NCBI GenBank assembly: GCA_002751075.1
Contig: NAOQ01000549.1
Coordinates: forward strand, 20,632 to 38,231
Length of the DNA: 17,600 bases
Source: Ichthyophonus hoferi
Taxonomy: Eukaryota; Opisthokonta; Ichthyosporea; Ichthyophonida; Ichthyophonidae
Direction of reading: 5' to 3'
Shown here piece after piece: positions 12,501 to 17,525 of the stretch. Each line of letters begins with the position of its first letter. Positions within the stretch are counted from its first letter, which is position 1. Made by a program: the position numbers and the translations under genes. The notes beneath the pieces were generated by a model, which saw only the letters and a program-made list of their open reading frames with translations, did no database searches and was not told the origin of the DNA.

Positions 12501-12732
12501 TCATATCATATCATATATCATACTATGTCATACCATGTCATACCATATCACATCATACCCACTTACACACACGCCCCATTCACAGGTTGGTTTAGAAGGT
12601 GCTGACACTGACGGGCTGTGCTATGTGGCTACAGCTAGTGGATTTTCTTGTTGGGGTGCCCCTGAGACAGTAGAGGTGTATGTGCCTTCCTTCTCCCACT
12701 ACACAGGGGAGGATCCATGGGCAATGGCCTGA
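428..12732 (+). CDS. Anp1/Mnn9-family (GT62) Golgi glycosyltransferase, 12 exons, apparently complete
   Basis: Exons: 428-505, 1784-1969, 2728-2805, 3249-3384, 4592-4676, 6489-6555, 7815-7920, 8232-8298, 9234-9279, 10646-10744, 11893-11964, 12586-12732. All have GT...AG borders, and the phases join (0,0,0,1,2,0,1,2,0,0,0) to give 388 codons, close to the roughly 395 of yeast Mnn9. Residues 5-22 form a signal anchor, 33-88 a charged coiled-coil stem, and about 120-375 the GT62 domain. Recognisable blocks are TLLRDA plus a later SSIDYPK, AVYRNRM, DYVLWVD, DIIAP, LVKSEVHRSGINFP (compare the Mnn9 block LVKAEVHRDGAMFP) and DTDGLCYVA (compare ETEGFAKMA). In fungi, the family adds alpha-1,6-mannose to N-glycan outer chains in the cis-Golgi as Mnn9/Van1/Anp1 complexes. 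Odd points: the D-X-D motif reads D-S-G, LDGVGG reads LDKAGS, and V-Y-H reads V-Y-V. The segment between DIIAP and LDKAGS is about 35 residues shorter than in Mnn9, so an exon may be missing. Family is confident; exact activity is unknown. Confidence 0.85.
506..1783 (+). other. Intron 1 of the GT62 gene
   Basis: About 1.28 kb. It contains a (CATA)n-like stretch near 825-860 and a (TTA)n tract at 1190-1222. I see no further exon. Confidence 0.6.
1190..1222 (+). repeat. (TTA)n microsatellite in intron 1
   Basis: About eleven TTA/TTG units. Confidence 0.85.
1784..1969 (+). CDS. GT62 gene exon 2: coiled-coil stem
   Basis: Sixty-two codons lie between acceptor ATACAG and donor GTAGGA, phase 0 on both sides. 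The peptide is rich in E, K, R, Q and L with heptad spacing (for example VERLQKEVDIYSSEREYLV and SRRLEIKLNK), which indicates a coiled coil of about 55 residues right after the membrane anchor. Such stems often drive Golgi glycosyltransferase oligomerisation. It is the most strongly coding-like exon in the left third of the window. Confidence 0.85.
2045..2155 (+). repeat. Degenerate pentamer array (TATTG/TATTA) in intron 2
   Basis: Units such as GTATT, GTGGT and ATATT recur with a drifting period of about five, shortly after the 5' splice site of intron 2. The rest of this 758-bp intron (1970-2727) is AT-rich with a short (ATAC)n stretch near 2495-2520 and no exon I can support. Confidence 0.6.
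2728..2805 (+). CDS. GT62 gene exon 3: stem/linker
   Basis: Twenty-six codons follow acceptor TTTACAG and end at donor GTGATT, phase 0 on both sides. The acidic linker starts TEMAIKSHDIG and ends DEVIIETE. It has no known motif and joins the coiled coil to the catalytic domain. Using the AG four bases later puts a stop in frame, so the first AG is preferred. Confidence 0.75.
3022..3123 (+). repeat. (AAT)n microsatellite in intron 3
   Basis: AAT units with AGT, AAC and CAT variants, about 125 bp before exon 4. Open frames here encode only Asn/Ser or Ile/Val runs and are artefacts of the repeat. Confidence 0.85.
3249..3384 (+). CDS. GT62 gene exon 4: start of catalytic domain
   Basis: The exon follows acceptor CGTACAG and ends at donor GTATTG, entering in phase 0 and leaving in phase 1. 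A basic stretch (PRISRRRSRIK) leads into IMTLLRDATSFG and WLNTLSSIDYPK. These match the first beta-strand and following helix of Anp1-family domains, where the pattern is L-T-P-L-R-(N/D)-A then L-x-x-L-x-Y-P. A (TTA)n tract begins at the donor. Confidence 0.85.
3386..3512 (+). repeat. (TTA/ATT)n tract starting at the donor of intron 4
   Basis: Interrupted TTA/ATT units begin two bases into the intron and run about 125 bp. Confidence 0.8.
3585..3865 (+). repeat. Degenerate (TTATA/TATGT)n array in intron 4
   Basis: Roughly 280 bp of drifting pentamer units (ATTAT, GTTAT, GTGTT). A shorter patch of the same type lies at about 4155-4215. Confidence 0.65.
4441..4545 (+). repeat. Pyrimidine-rich (CTAT)n tract before exon 5
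   Basis: CTAT/CTCT units in a pyrimidine-rich region that continues to the acceptor at 4591. It may serve as an extended polypyrimidine tract. Confidence 0.75.
4592..4676 (+). CDS. GT62 gene exon 5
   Basis: Acceptor CTCCCTCAG lies downstream of a long pyrimidine tract, and the donor is GTAAGA. Phase 1 in, phase 2 out. It encodes (D)KMHINILVYYDFTLYYALV and then DELKHMNM, equivalent to the I-x-L-G-F-L-V-S-D strand and the helix after it in GT62 proteins. The split Asp codon joins directly to exon 4. Confidence 0.85.
5333..5395. repeat. Short inverted repeat with CCAAT arms
   Basis: AACCAATAG near 5333 and CTATTGGTT near 5387 are perfect 9-bp inverted arms separated by about 45 bp of AT-rich DNA. 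Confidence 0.45.
5436..5491 (+). repeat. Diverged 56-bp repeat, copy A
   Basis: Begins AGGCCAGCCAATACAG and ends CCAATCAT. It matches copy B at 45 of 56 aligned positions without gaps. Confidence 0.6.
5831..5886 (+). repeat. Diverged 56-bp repeat, copy B
   Basis: Begins AGGCTAGCCAATCCAG and ends CTAATCAT. Same orientation as copy A, 395 bp downstream. The shared core includes ATTAACTTG. It may be remnants of an old dispersed element or a segmental duplication. Confidence 0.6.
5985..6155 (+). repeat. (TATTA)n pentamer array in intron 5
   Basis: ATTAT/ACTAT units interrupted by a T-rich stretch at about 6040-6066. Confidence 0.7.
6489..6555 (+). CDS. GT62 gene exon 6
   Basis: Acceptor TATTGTAG, donor GTAATT; phase 2 in, phase 0 out. 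It encodes (G)FNISVYRTEIDEWRRQINV then DNA. This corresponds to the strand (I-T-I-L-R in Mnn9) and the helix before the conserved A-R-N motif. It stands out as a GC-richer island between (TTATA)n and (AAT)n intron repeats. Confidence 0.85.
6572..6855 (+). repeat. (AAT)n tract with a 12-bp higher-order repeat, intron 6
   Basis: AAT/AGT/AAC units for about 280 bp, starting just after the 5' splice site. From about 6745 to 6835 the array adopts a regular ACTAATAATAAT dodecamer. Confidence 0.85.
7377..7488 (+). repeat. 49-bp tandem repeat, about 2.2 copies
   Basis: CATAACACAATATACAACAA recurs at 7381 and 7430 and in part at 7479. The two full units differ at about one base (GTATAAC against GTTTAAC). 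It lies in a wider CATAAC/CATACC-rich stretch (about 7170-7600). Confidence 0.85.
7815..7920 (+). CDS. GT62 gene exon 7: A-x-x-R-N helix and first half of the D-X-D site
   Basis: Acceptor TATGCAG, donor GTATGT; phase 0 in, phase 1 out. It encodes REMEQSKLLAVYRNRMITKY and HEDYVLWVD, matching Mnn9 RRAAMALARNELL and SWVLWLDAD. The last full codon is the first Asp of the D-X-D site, and the intron splits the next codon. The donor is the first unit of a 44-bp tandem repeat. Confidence 0.9.
7921..8052 (+). repeat. 44-bp tandem repeat, three copies, covering a 5' splice site
   Basis: Units start at 7921 (GTATGTATAATACTAACC), 7965 (GTATGCATAATACTACC) and 8009 (GCATGTATAATACTAACC). The first unit begins exactly at the donor of intron 7. 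Units 1 and 3 carry TACTAAC, the classic branch-site sequence. Confidence 0.88.
8232..8298 (+). CDS. GT62 gene exon 8: altered D-X-D and following helix
   Basis: Acceptor AACTGCAG, donor GTAAAT; phase 1 in, phase 2 out. It encodes (S)GITSVPLNLLRTWVEFDLD then II, aligning with family D-I-I-E-T-P-P-S-L-I-Q-x-x-x-x-H-x-K-x-I. The residue where the second D-X-D Asp is expected is Gly (codon GGA). The donor is needed because TAA follows two bases after it. Confidence 0.8.
8299..9233 (+). other. Intron 8 of the GT62 gene
   Basis: About 935 bp, AT-rich and with fewer repeats than its neighbours. CCAAT/ATTGG motifs lie near 8392, 8435, 8562 and 8970. No exon is supportable. Confidence 0.55.
9234..9279 (+). 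CDS. GT62 gene exon 9
   Basis: Acceptor TTTTTGTAG, donor GTATGT; phase 2 in, phase 0 out. Fifteen codons (PMHLSTAKPFAELHR) plus a split Ala join to DII to give DIIAP, the family D-I-I-V-P position. The other two frames are less suitable: one stops, and one does not join in phase. Confidence 0.75.
9298..9490 (+). repeat. (TATCC)n pentamer array in intron 9
   Basis: TATCC/TATCT units run about 190 bp from just after the donor, with a short perfect (CCTAA)n block at 9437-9455. Confidence 0.88.
10008..10043 (+). other. Possible missed 36-nt exon of the GT62 gene
   Basis: A GC-richer patch in intron 9 reads LVYHEGLGRSGS in phase 0 between ATAAG and donor GTAAAC. It would fit without shifting the frame between exons 9 and 10, where the protein is shorter than Mnn9. 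The acceptor is poor, so this is only a candidate. Confidence 0.18.
10646..10744 (+). CDS. GT62 gene exon 10: LDKAGS block
   Basis: Acceptor CTCTACAG, donor GTAACC; phase 0 on both sides. Thirty-three codons start FGYPTSCHK and end EELIILDKAGSLFIL. The end aligns with the Mnn9 block M-A-L-D-G-V-G-G-G-C-T-L. The family's G-V-G-G is replaced by K-A-G-S. Confidence 0.85.
10745..11892 (+). other. Intron 10 of the GT62 gene
   Basis: About 1.15 kb. Apart from the 51-nt candidate cassette at 11094-11144 and a short TTA run near 11361-11382, I see nothing in it. The cassette is described separately. Confidence 0.55.
11094..11144 (+). other. In-frame 51-nt candidate cassette or pseudo-exon in intron 10
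   Basis: Acceptor TTATTCAGAG, donor GTACCA, phase 0 on both sides, encoding GIKALIRLDANVEIVHW. It preserves the frame but would split LFIL-VKSEVHR, a block that is continuous in Mnn9. The main protein therefore probably skips it. Confidence 0.3.
11893..11964 (+). CDS. GT62 gene exon 11: V-x-R-x-G-x-x-F-P block
   Basis: Acceptor CCCATCAG, donor GTAGGC; phase 0 on both sides. It encodes VKSEVHRSGINFPIFPVVGS then MWEW, nearly identical in pattern to Mnn9 VKAEVHRDGAMFPNFPF. This is the strongest family match in the window. It joins exon 10 without a gap relative to Mnn9. Confidence 0.92.
12491..12560 (+). repeat. (CATAT)n array before the last GT62 exon
   Basis: CATAT units, drifting to CATAC and CATGT, end about 25 bp before the acceptor at 12585. 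Confidence 0.85.
12586..12732 (+). CDS. GT62 gene exon 12: C-terminus and stop
   Basis: After acceptor ATTCACAG, 48 codons and TGA. It begins VGLEGADTDGLCYVATASGF and ends GEDPWAMA. D-T-D-G-L-C-Y-V-A aligns with E-T-E-G-F-A-K-M-A of Mnn9, and C-W-G-A-P with V-F-G-L-P. Where relatives have V-Y-H near the C-terminus this protein has V-Y-V, and the nearest His is five residues further on. A (CATAT)n tract precedes the acceptor. Confidence 0.9.
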   Translation, partial: VGLEGADTDGLCYVATASGFSCWGAPETVEVYVPSFSHYTGEDPWAMA

Positions 12733-14403
12733 AGTTTATAGGGCTAGGCTTGACAATAGGGGAAAGAATTACAAGTTGACTATCTAAAGCAACTATTGAT
12801 TGTCAATGTACCATAATTCATGTGTAACTGCTGAAAAAGACTAATATGAACCTTACTGGTCATGCACAGTTTCATTTGTATGTGAAATAAGTATATTGAC
12901 CTCGTGTTAAACCTGATTTAGATCGAGGATAGAAAGATAAGATATGAGCAGATGATACAAGTAATTAGAGTTCAAATATGTGTTTGATGGGTGTGACATT
13001 AGACTTGTAGTCATTGTACACACCCAATAGGTATGTTATCACCATTTTTAAAGCTAATAAACGTACTATTTTACTGAAGTAATACATAATTGTAAAAGTA
13101 AAAAGTATATCATGTTTTTCTTTCTTCCTTTTGTTTGTGATTGATTTTGTCTTTACATTTCATACAAGAACAACAAAAACTTCAACGATATGTAGAAATA
13201 GCAATATCATATTCTTTAGTAGTAAAATATGAACAAGATAGATTGCCACTTCTTTTATTATTTTTTATATAAAGAATTATCTTTAAGGAGGGAGGGGGAG
13301 TTGATAAGACAAAATAGTGACGTTTTGCCATTTAAATATCCTTGAAGTTTAAAACATTGCAATACAAATATATTTTGTTATAGGGAAATTTATATAAAAT
13401 CCACTTGTATTGTGAAAATATTGCGAGAATCCCACTCCACCCTGTTACCTCATTTGATGTTAGAAATGCATGATCTTATTCCTAATATGTGAGTCATTGG
13501 TTAAACAATAGTTGAAATTAATGGTAATAACATCATACTGTTCCATTTATAACATTTTAAATGGGTAAATACTATTCTATAGTGCCTATGTGACTCAAAT
13601 TGCAATACAAGAATTATGTATAATTTTTTTGCAAAGGAAGTGTAATGCTCTCAATAAAAAGCATCTTTATTATGAATTTTACATTGACACGATTGCATTT
13701 GGAGAGAATAACTGAGATGCATCCATACACTATTCAAAGCTACCTCTAATTTGCCTAAAGTTGAAAACGTTTTGCAGGAACTTTATTTTAATCTAAGTGT
13801 AGGTGTAGGTTCCTGCATGTATGAGCTTAATTATGCAAGCATTTTCAATTGAGATAATATCATTTTCTGACTCATCAATTTAAAAGTTGGTCTTGGAATT
13901 TAGAATTACCATTCTTACAGTGGTAGGTTGTAATTTGACTACTGTAGCATGTTGGTAACGAGTAATGTTTTTTCTAGTTACAAATGTAAGGGTTGCTTGC
14001 ACTTCTTCAAGATTCACTTATTCTTACACATACTGATACTCTATAATTGCGTCAGAAAGTCTGAGTATTGGCACAAAGACTAAATAAATACTAATTAATA
14101 CATTTAAATCCTTAAAGGAGTTATCAGTTGCCTGCATAATTCTTCATATTAGAAGTTTTAAAAGAGCTTCTAGGACGCTTGTCCCAGACTGTCAAATATA
14201 ATTGCATATGCAATATAGGCAAAGTAACTACTTAATACAGGGCTCTAAAGTATTTTCTATATGTCATGCTATATTTAGAAAGTGCAAAAAGGTTCTGTCT
14301 GAAATAGATGGAGGACTCTCAATTTTGTAATGATGCTGAATAAAGGTTATATAACTTTTATCCTAATTTTATTTACTTGTAATGATCAGCTGCCACCTTG
14401 AAC
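12733..14403. other. Intergenic or 3' UTR DNA, no gene seen
   Basis: About 1.7 kb of AT-rich, mostly non-repetitive sequence after the GT62 stop. Frames on both strands close quickly. Only the AATAAA at 13056 is notable. Confidence 0.5.
13056..13061 (+). terminator. Possible polyadenylation signal of the GT62 gene
   Basis: An AATAAA hexamer lies 324 nt after the TGA and is the first one I see downstream of it. In DNA this AT-rich, such a hexamer is also expected by chance. Confidence 0.35.
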
Positions 14404-16484
14404 ATGGATGAGATAATTACTACACAGGCTGAAATCGTAAGAGGTATTATAATATTTCTTAGTTTAATACAAACTCTGAAGCCCAAACCAATTCTTATTA
14501 TAACTGTGATTACTGGATCTGTGCATATCCCCTGATTTATTTAATGTGTGAGGGCTTATAGCCAAATATTTTATACATTTAGATAAGTATTTTCTATATG
14601 AATGACTCCTAAAAGCACAAAAAATAAATACATGATGGCAATTACATCAGATTAGTATACCCCTTATGTAATCTCAATATGTTTAGCATATTTCCTCATG
14701 GTAGGCTACCAATTAATAATAATAATAATAATAATAATTGTGGCCACTACTGTGGACCTGCTAGAATTATAGCATATATTAGATTGTATGATACTATAAT
14801 GCACAATAACATGACTTACAATGCCTTATGCACATGAAGTATCACTAAGTATCTTAGCAGACAGTTTTAATGGAATGGAATGTAATATCTTAAAAGTATG
14901 AGAAATATTTAATGTTTTTTAATATATCATCTAATCATTTATTGATACTATAATTTAATACTGTGAACCATTAACTAAAATTGCTGTGCCTTTAAAATTA
15001 TTGTGTATTGTTGTTGATTTAGGCATTTTGGATTGGTGTATTAAGGTCTTTATAAGTTAAAATACTTGTGAAATCAATTCTATCAGTTAGTGCAAGCATG
15101 TATCTAAATGAGAGTTTTATATCTAGTATGTAACTTGAGTGAAACTAAAGAATACATTTATTCCCCAGGTAATACAATTATATATAATGCACATATTACA
15201 TACTAGTTATAAAACCCTTTTAGGTACATGCTTACAGGAGTTGAAAATTTTAAATTTTAAGTATTTTTTCCCAGAAATAACTTGGAATTTAATTCAAGAA
15301 TTCCTCATAAATTGTCTGTCATTATATATTATAAACAAATATGATTTCTAACGATAAATAATCTGATGTTGACAAGAGGTCTCAAATTAATGATGACAGC
15401 AAGGACCTGGGTACCATTAATGAAGATATTGACAGATCTCTTTTATGTTCCAGGTGCCACACTCCCACATAAACCCTCTAGAAATGCATTATTAGCAATA
15501 ATAAGGGTATCTCGACATTGGTATGGCTCTTGCTTAATTTCAATCCCTGTACATTAGATTTATTAACAAGTTTTAACAGGCATACTCTCCTTTACCTGCC
15601 TATATACAAGTTGGTCATATCACTTAAATTTACGCTCCAATCTAATTGAAATTAACAGCTGAAAATTTTAAAAATCAAGTCATTAGAATTCACAAATAGA
15701 AATTATATTAAGGCTGCAACTTTAGGATGTTGTCATATACTACACTGCTGAAGGTAGATTCAGTGTTACTATCTACTGACTATGACGCCGCTCTTCTCCT
15801 TCGCCAAATTCTGGACATGTTGTGACTTTGACGTCCTCAAACAGTCTTCTTGATGTATCCTCATCACTTGTGTTGGAGGAGAATTGTACCCATTTTTTTC
15901 TTCTTTCTTATAGATCCAAATTTTAGATGTAGTTACCAGTGTAGTCTTAAGTTTGAATTGTGGGGCAGCAGGAGTTGAAATATCTTTTTTTTTAACTGTC
16001 TATACTACTACTTATAACAGATACATACGATATATTTAACTTTATTGTCAGACACTATGAAATCAGGATTCAGACTAGATCTGCAATTGCTGGTTATACA
16101 GTTGTTGGTTCAGGTCAATACCAGTTGACCATGTGATAAACATTTGAGATAAGCATATTATCAAATAGAAACTCAACCTAATGGTTATCTAACATTTTTT
16201 CAACAGCATATTGTCCAGTTATTATTCAAAGGATCATTCTGGATGCTATGTATCACATATGTATCCTACTCACTATGTATGATTAAATACCAATAACCAA
16301 CGCTATTTAAAACCATGGTAAATTTACGTTCTACACTGCACTAAACATCTAATCCTAATTAACTATAATTAGTGCTATAATGCAATTAATTAATTATAAT
16401 TACTTAATATCTAACTTTTAATTACCAATTGAAGCCTCAGCCTAAACCTTCTTAACATTTAGAGGTTCAATGCTAAATAAGTAA
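14404..16484 (+). CDS. Candidate small spliced gene, unrecognised product (about 81 residues)
   Basis: Five possible exons: 14404-14436, 15377-15453, 16052-16113, 16207-16260, 16465-16484. Phases are compatible throughout (0,2,1,1). The pieces are MDEIITTQAEI, then DDSKDLGTINEDIDRSLLCS, then HYEIRIQTRSAIAGYTVVGS, then YCPVIIQRIILDAMYHI, then CSMLNK. I recognise no family. In favour: canonical donor GTAAGA after exon 1, a good acceptor (TTATTGTCAG) before exon 3, TTTTTCAACAG before exon 4, and U12-like signals around the last intron. Against: a poor acceptor (ACAAG) and donor (GTGCCA) at exon 2, short exons and no homology. An in-frame CxxC (CSRCHTP) would result if exon 2 read on, but a stop follows. 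Confidence 0.22.
14712..14739. repeat. Short (AAT)n microsatellite
   Basis: About eight AAT units, the only clear trinucleotide tract between 12.7 and 17.5 kb. Confidence 0.85.
15728..15890. other. GC-richer island open on both strands
   Basis: Minus strand: a frame reading WVQFSSNTSDEDTSRRLFED, then VKVTTCPEFGEGEERRHSQ and a stop (about 15890 down to 15767). Plus strand: an ATG at 15729 gives 32 codons (MLSYTTLLKVDSVLLSTDYD, then AALLLRQILDML). Either could be an exon. The minus frame has the more protein-like composition, but I found no partner exons for it. Confidence 0.3.
16261..16464 (+). other. Candidate U12-type intron
   Basis: The donor GTATCCTAC matches the U12-type consensus RTATCCTTT over its first seven bases. 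CCTTCTTAAC at 16447-16456 resembles the U12 branch site TTCCTTAAC. AGAG follows; the second AG, about 10 nt after the branch A, keeps the frame open for six more codons. U12 introns normally lack a separate pyrimidine tract, and none is seen here. Motif matches of this length also arise by chance in AT-rich DNA. Confidence 0.35.
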
Positions 16485-16502
16485 TAATTACTTTTGTACA
16501 GG

Positions 16503-16560
16503 ACATCATGAAGTATTCAGTGAAATACTGTAGGGGCTGAAATACTTCAACAAATGATGT
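16503..16560. repeat. Imperfect hairpin (two-part 15-bp stem)
   Basis: ACATCAT (16503-16509) pairs with ATGATGT (16554-16560), and GAAGTATT (16510-16517) pairs with AATACTTC (16541-16548). A five-base bulge lies on the 3' side. The loop contains a further CAGT/ACTG pairing. It starts 19 nt after the candidate stop at 16484. Function is unknown. Confidence 0.5.
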
Positions 16561-16986
16561 TTAGTATTTAAGCATTATTGCTGGTCGGTCTACCAATTCT
16601 ACCATAATGAAAGAGAGAAATTAAGTGGAAGGGAATTGAATAATATGGGCAAAGGAGTATAGTATAGGGTTAAAAAAAACAAATATTTGGTTAATTTATA
16701 TATTACTTTATATAGCTATAATGATTTAATATAGTTAGAAATTACTATTGCTTATGTAGTCTGATAAAAAAAAAAATAGCTTGATTTACATTTGCCAATC
16801 AGACAACCTCTCAGACTGGTGCTAAATTTCAATCTAAGATGATTAATCAAGATAGAACCAGCCAATGGCAACGGTCCCACAAATATATAATAAGCTATTT
16901 CAGATTAGATGTTTTCAGTCCAGATAACTCATTACTTAGGCACCTGCTTAAGATAAGTTCAGCAGATTTTAACAATGATTATACAG

Positions 16987-16992
16987 AATAAA
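16987..16992 (+). terminator. Possible plus-strand polyadenylation signal
   Basis: AATAAA lies 75 bp before the stop of the convergent RNPC3-like gene. It could end the candidate small gene at 14404-16484 if that gene is real; otherwise it is chance. Confidence 0.2.
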
Positions 16993-17067
16993 ACTTGAAA
17001 TGCTGCATGACATTTGCTGTATCTCTTCATCTCTTGCTTTTTAAAATTCATATTCCTTTGGCCGGAG

Positions 17068-17112
17068 TCATGAGGATGTGGAAGCCTTGGCAGGACGTGC
17101 TCTGGAGTATTG
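17068..17112 (-). CDS. RNPC3: RNPC3-like last exon with stop codon
   Basis: Acceptor ATATTATAG, then 14 codons (QYSRARPAKASTSS) and TGA. Joined in phase 0 to KPMII it gives PMIIQYSRARP, parallel to PMVVQFARSARP in the vertebrate protein. The plus strand of the same stretch is also open, but that is the antisense of this exon. Confidence 0.78.
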   Translation of the reverse strand, partial: QYSRARPAKASTSS

Positions 17113-17486
17113 CTATAATATTGGATAAGAAAGTAGTTAATGCTTGGCCATGATAAGTTGGTCAGTTGCGTTAAAGTTGTTATATACGTACTGCTTTATA
17201 TTTGTGGAAGGGGATTCATCACAAGGGGGCTTTATCAAATGTAAATATAATAGTAGGGAAAAAGAGGTGAAAGAATGAGTAAGATATATATGTGTAATAT
17301 GGTCATATATAATAGAATATAGTTACATATATATATTAACATACAATTATCATGGGTTTATCCTGCAGTAAATAGCCATGAAGCACACTCATTGCCTCCA
17401 TAGCACGAGTTGGTGAATCAAACCCCACAAAGGCATGCCCTTTAAGCCTGCCCTCAGTCAATACCTGGATATCATACTTGCCATCG
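17068..17486 (-). CDS. RNPC3: C-terminal part of a U11/U12 snRNP 65K-like RRM protein (partial, two 3' exons)
   Basis: On the minus strand, exon 17486-17345 and last exon 17112-17068 are separated by a 232-bp intron (donor GTATGT, acceptor TTATAG, phase 0). The first encodes KYDIQVLTEGRLKGHAFVGF and later LHGYLLQDKPMII. The second encodes QYSRARPAKASTSS and a stop. The order matches the end of RRM2 in human RNPC3 (D-I-R-L-M-K-E-G-R-M-K-G-Q-A-F-I-G, then G-K-P-M-V-V-Q-F-A-R). KGHAFVGF is the RNP1 motif. In RNPC3 this RRM binds U12 snRNA and the protein bridges U11 and U12 in the minor spliceosome. RBM41, a close relative, is the main alternative, but EGR-KG and KPM favour RNPC3. The tail after the RRM is only about ten residues. 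Upstream exons lie outside the window. Confidence 0.82.
17345..17486 (-). CDS. RNPC3: RNPC3-like penultimate exon: RNP1 half of the RRM
   Basis: The acceptor TTACCCAAG lies after a pyrimidine-rich run on the minus strand, itself preceded by a (TACC/TATC)n microsatellite. The exon holds strand beta-2, RNP1 (K-G-H-A-F-V-G-F), helix 2 (RAMEAMSVLHGY) and beta-4 (KPMII). The exact 3' splice site is less certain than the coding frame because the reading frame stays open somewhat further upstream. Confidence 0.8.
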
Positions 17487-17525
17487 CTTGGGTAAAGATA
17501 GGCAAGAAGGTAAATGAGTAGACAA

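Noticed and set aside
13336-13344. ATATCCTTG resembling a U12 AT-AC donor
   Set aside because: I found no matching branch site and AC acceptor downstream and no coding sequence before it, so it is likely chance.
15139-15351. Open frame of about 70 codons after a good acceptor (ATTCCCCAG)
   Set aside because: The composition is hydrophobic and AT-driven with no motif. It could extend exon 1 of the candidate small gene, but nothing favours it over noncoding DNA.
15377-15475. Reading exon 2 of the candidate gene through as a CxxC zinc-site (CULT or Yippee-like) domain
   Set aside because: A stop follows within five codons of the second Cys, and no later segment shows the rest of such a domain.
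17041-17120. Plus-strand frame (HEDVEALAGRALEYCYNIG) near 17.07 kb
   Set aside because: It is the antisense of the RNPC3-like last exon, which joins in phase to a clear RRM exon on the minus strand.
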